8,138 nt of DNA from assembly GCA_947165805.1 (NCBI GenBank), contig CAMVBT010000105.1, positions 1 through 8,138 on the forward strand, given 5' to 3'. Below are positions 7,498-8,138 of this stretch, piece by piece. A program made the translations under genes and the position numbers. Every line of letters starts with the position of its first letter. Within the stretch, counting starts at the first letter, position 1. The stretch is from an uncultured Clostridia bacterium. Its GTDB lineage: Bacteria; Bacillota; Clostridia; Oscillospirales; Ruminococcaceae. Below the pieces are notes generated by a model. That model saw nothing but the letters and a program-made list of their open reading frames with translations. It did not search any database and was not told where the DNA came from.

Positions 7498-7523
7498 TGC
7501 AATTTGTGGAAGTGAAAATTGCA
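7498..7523. promoter_or_regulatory. Inverted repeat TGCAATTT-N10-AAATTGCA, possible operator
   Basis: A perfect 8-bp inverted repeat (arms 7498-7505 and 7516-7523, 10-bp spacer) lies 8 bp upstream of the -35 of the RpiR-type gene. A third copy of the same 8-mer lies at 7441-7448 over the cdaA -35. MurR/RpiR proteins commonly bind inverted repeats near their own genes (family knowledge), so autoregulation and control of cdaA are both possible; no binding evidence exists here. Confidence 0.4.
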
Positions 7524-7531
7524 TTTTTGTC

Positions 7532-7560
7532 TTGATTTTTTTGCCGTAAGGTTGTATAAT
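7532..7560 (+). promoter_or_regulatory. Sigma-A promoter of the RpiR-type gene
   Basis: TTGATT (7532-7537) and a perfect TATAAT (7555-7560) are separated by the ideal 17 bp. Transcription would begin near 7567, giving a short leader with the ribosome site GGGGGA (7582-7587) 7 nt before the ATG at 7595. Confidence 0.8.
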
Positions 7561-7594
7561 GTAGAAAAAAGCATATTATATGGGGGAACGAGCA

Positions 7595-8138
7595 ATGTCT
7601 GCGAACCTTATAGCCGACATCGAAGAAAAGATGCCGGGATTTTCCAAAAGCCAGAAGTATATAGCGCGCTACATCACCGAGCATTATGAAAAGGCCGCCT
7701 TCATGACCGCCGCGAAGCTCGGCGCCACCGTGGGCGTCAGCGAGAGCACAGTGGTCAGATTTGCCGACGAAATGGGCTTTGAAGGCTACCCCGAGATGCA
7801 GAAGGCTCTCCAGAGCTACGGGCGCAACCGCCTTACGACGCTCCAGAGGCTCGACATATCTCACGAACGCTTCGGGAGCGACAACCTGCTCAAGACCGTA
7901 ATGACGCAGGATATCGAGCGCATACGCTGCACCTTCGAGAATCTTTCCGAAAAGACGTTCAACGAGGCGGTGGACAAGATAATCACCGCCGGAACGGTAT
8001 ATGTCTTCGGAGCGATGAGCAGCGATATCCTCGCGCGATTCCTCAGCACATATCTGAGCTTGTCATGTGAGAGCGTGGTGCACGTCCAGCCGATAAATTC
8101 CAGCGGCATTCTCCAGCAGCTCATAAACATGGGGAAAG
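7595..8138 (+). CDS. MurR/RpiR-family transcriptional regulator (3' end beyond the window)
   Basis: 181 codons are visible and open to the window edge; the family is usually about 280 aa, so roughly a third is missing. Residues 1-80 form an RpiR-type helix-turn-helix domain: GFSKSQKYIARYI near the start, then AAKLGATVGVSESTVVRFADEMGFEGYPEMQ, split here as AAKLGATVGVSES and TVVRFADEMGFEGYPEMQ. From about 125 a SIS sugar-phosphate-binding domain begins (ITAGTVYVFGAMSSDILARF), with the Gly/Ser-rich turn that usually contacts a phosphosugar. Such regulators typically sense amino-sugar or sugar phosphates and control uptake or catabolic genes. The ATG is supported by a strong ribosome site and promoter. 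It is divergent from cdaA. The specific ligand and targets cannot be told from this sequence. Confidence 0.92.
   Translation, partial: MSANLIADIEEKMPGFSKSQKYIARYITEHYEKAAFMTAAKLGATVGVSESTVVRFADEMGFEGYPEMQKALQSYGRNRLTTLQRLDISHERFGSDNLLKTVMTQDIERIRCTFENLSEKTFNEAVDKIITAGTVYVFGAMSSDILARFLSTYLSLSCESVVHVQPINSSGILQQLINMGK

Noticed and set aside
7493..7864. Minus-strand open frame (123 aa) across the divergent gap
   Set aside because: Overlaps the RpiR-type HTH coding region and its promoter; the protein has no recognisable features and the plus-strand gene is well supported.
1..8138. tRNA, rRNA, CRISPR, insertion sequence or riboswitch
   Set aside because: No cloverleaf, spaced repeat array, transposase motif or long structured leader was seen; the gaps are short and are explained by promoters, a terminator and short repeats.

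Overview
The window looks like a chromosomal piece of a Gram-positive Clostridia bacterium, probably a Ruminococcus/Oscillospiraceae-type gut anaerobe. The reasons are a cdaA-cdaR pair, a MurR/RpiR regulator, good Shine-Dalgarno sites, GTG/TTG starts, sigma-A-like promoters, and large GGDEF/HD-GYP response regulators beside hybrid kinases. The genus is an inference from protein style, not a database result. Coding DNA is moderately GC-rich; the one sizeable intergenic gap is very AT-rich.

Left half, plus strand (about 99-5055): a two-gene signalling operon with a 1-bp gap. Gene 1 is a soluble REC-GGDEF-(degenerate GGDEF)-REC-HD-GYP protein that carries intact motifs for both making and breaking cyclic di-GMP. 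Gene 2 is a six-helix membrane hybrid histidine kinase with HisKA, HATPase, a pseudo-receiver, a true receiver and an Hpt domain. The likely phosphorelay is His196 > Asp607 > His773 > Asp54 and/or Asp505 of gene 1. The operon ends at a strong hairpin terminator that probably works in both directions.

Right half, minus strand (5153-7386): cdaA (membrane diadenylate cyclase) and cdaR (YbbR-repeat regulator), overlapping by 4 bp. This is the c-di-AMP module of Firmicutes. The usual third gene, glmM, is absent; the pair runs into the shared terminator, convergent with the c-di-GMP operon.

Far right, plus strand (7595 to the window end): the N-terminal part of a MurR/RpiR-family regulator (HTH plus the start of a SIS domain), cut by the window edge and divergent from cdaA. 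The 208-bp AT-rich gap between them holds a good promoter for each direction, three copies of the 8-mer TGCAATTT (two forming an inverted repeat, one covering the cdaA -35), and short phased direct repeats. It is a plausible shared control region.

The most interesting points are a degenerate GGDEF domain that has lost its active site but keeps an RxxD inhibitory-site motif while the active GGDEF in the same chain lacks one, the two-receiver architecture, the pseudo-receiver in the kinase, and the putative operator array between cdaA and the RpiR gene. No RNA genes, mobile elements or CRISPR arrays were seen.
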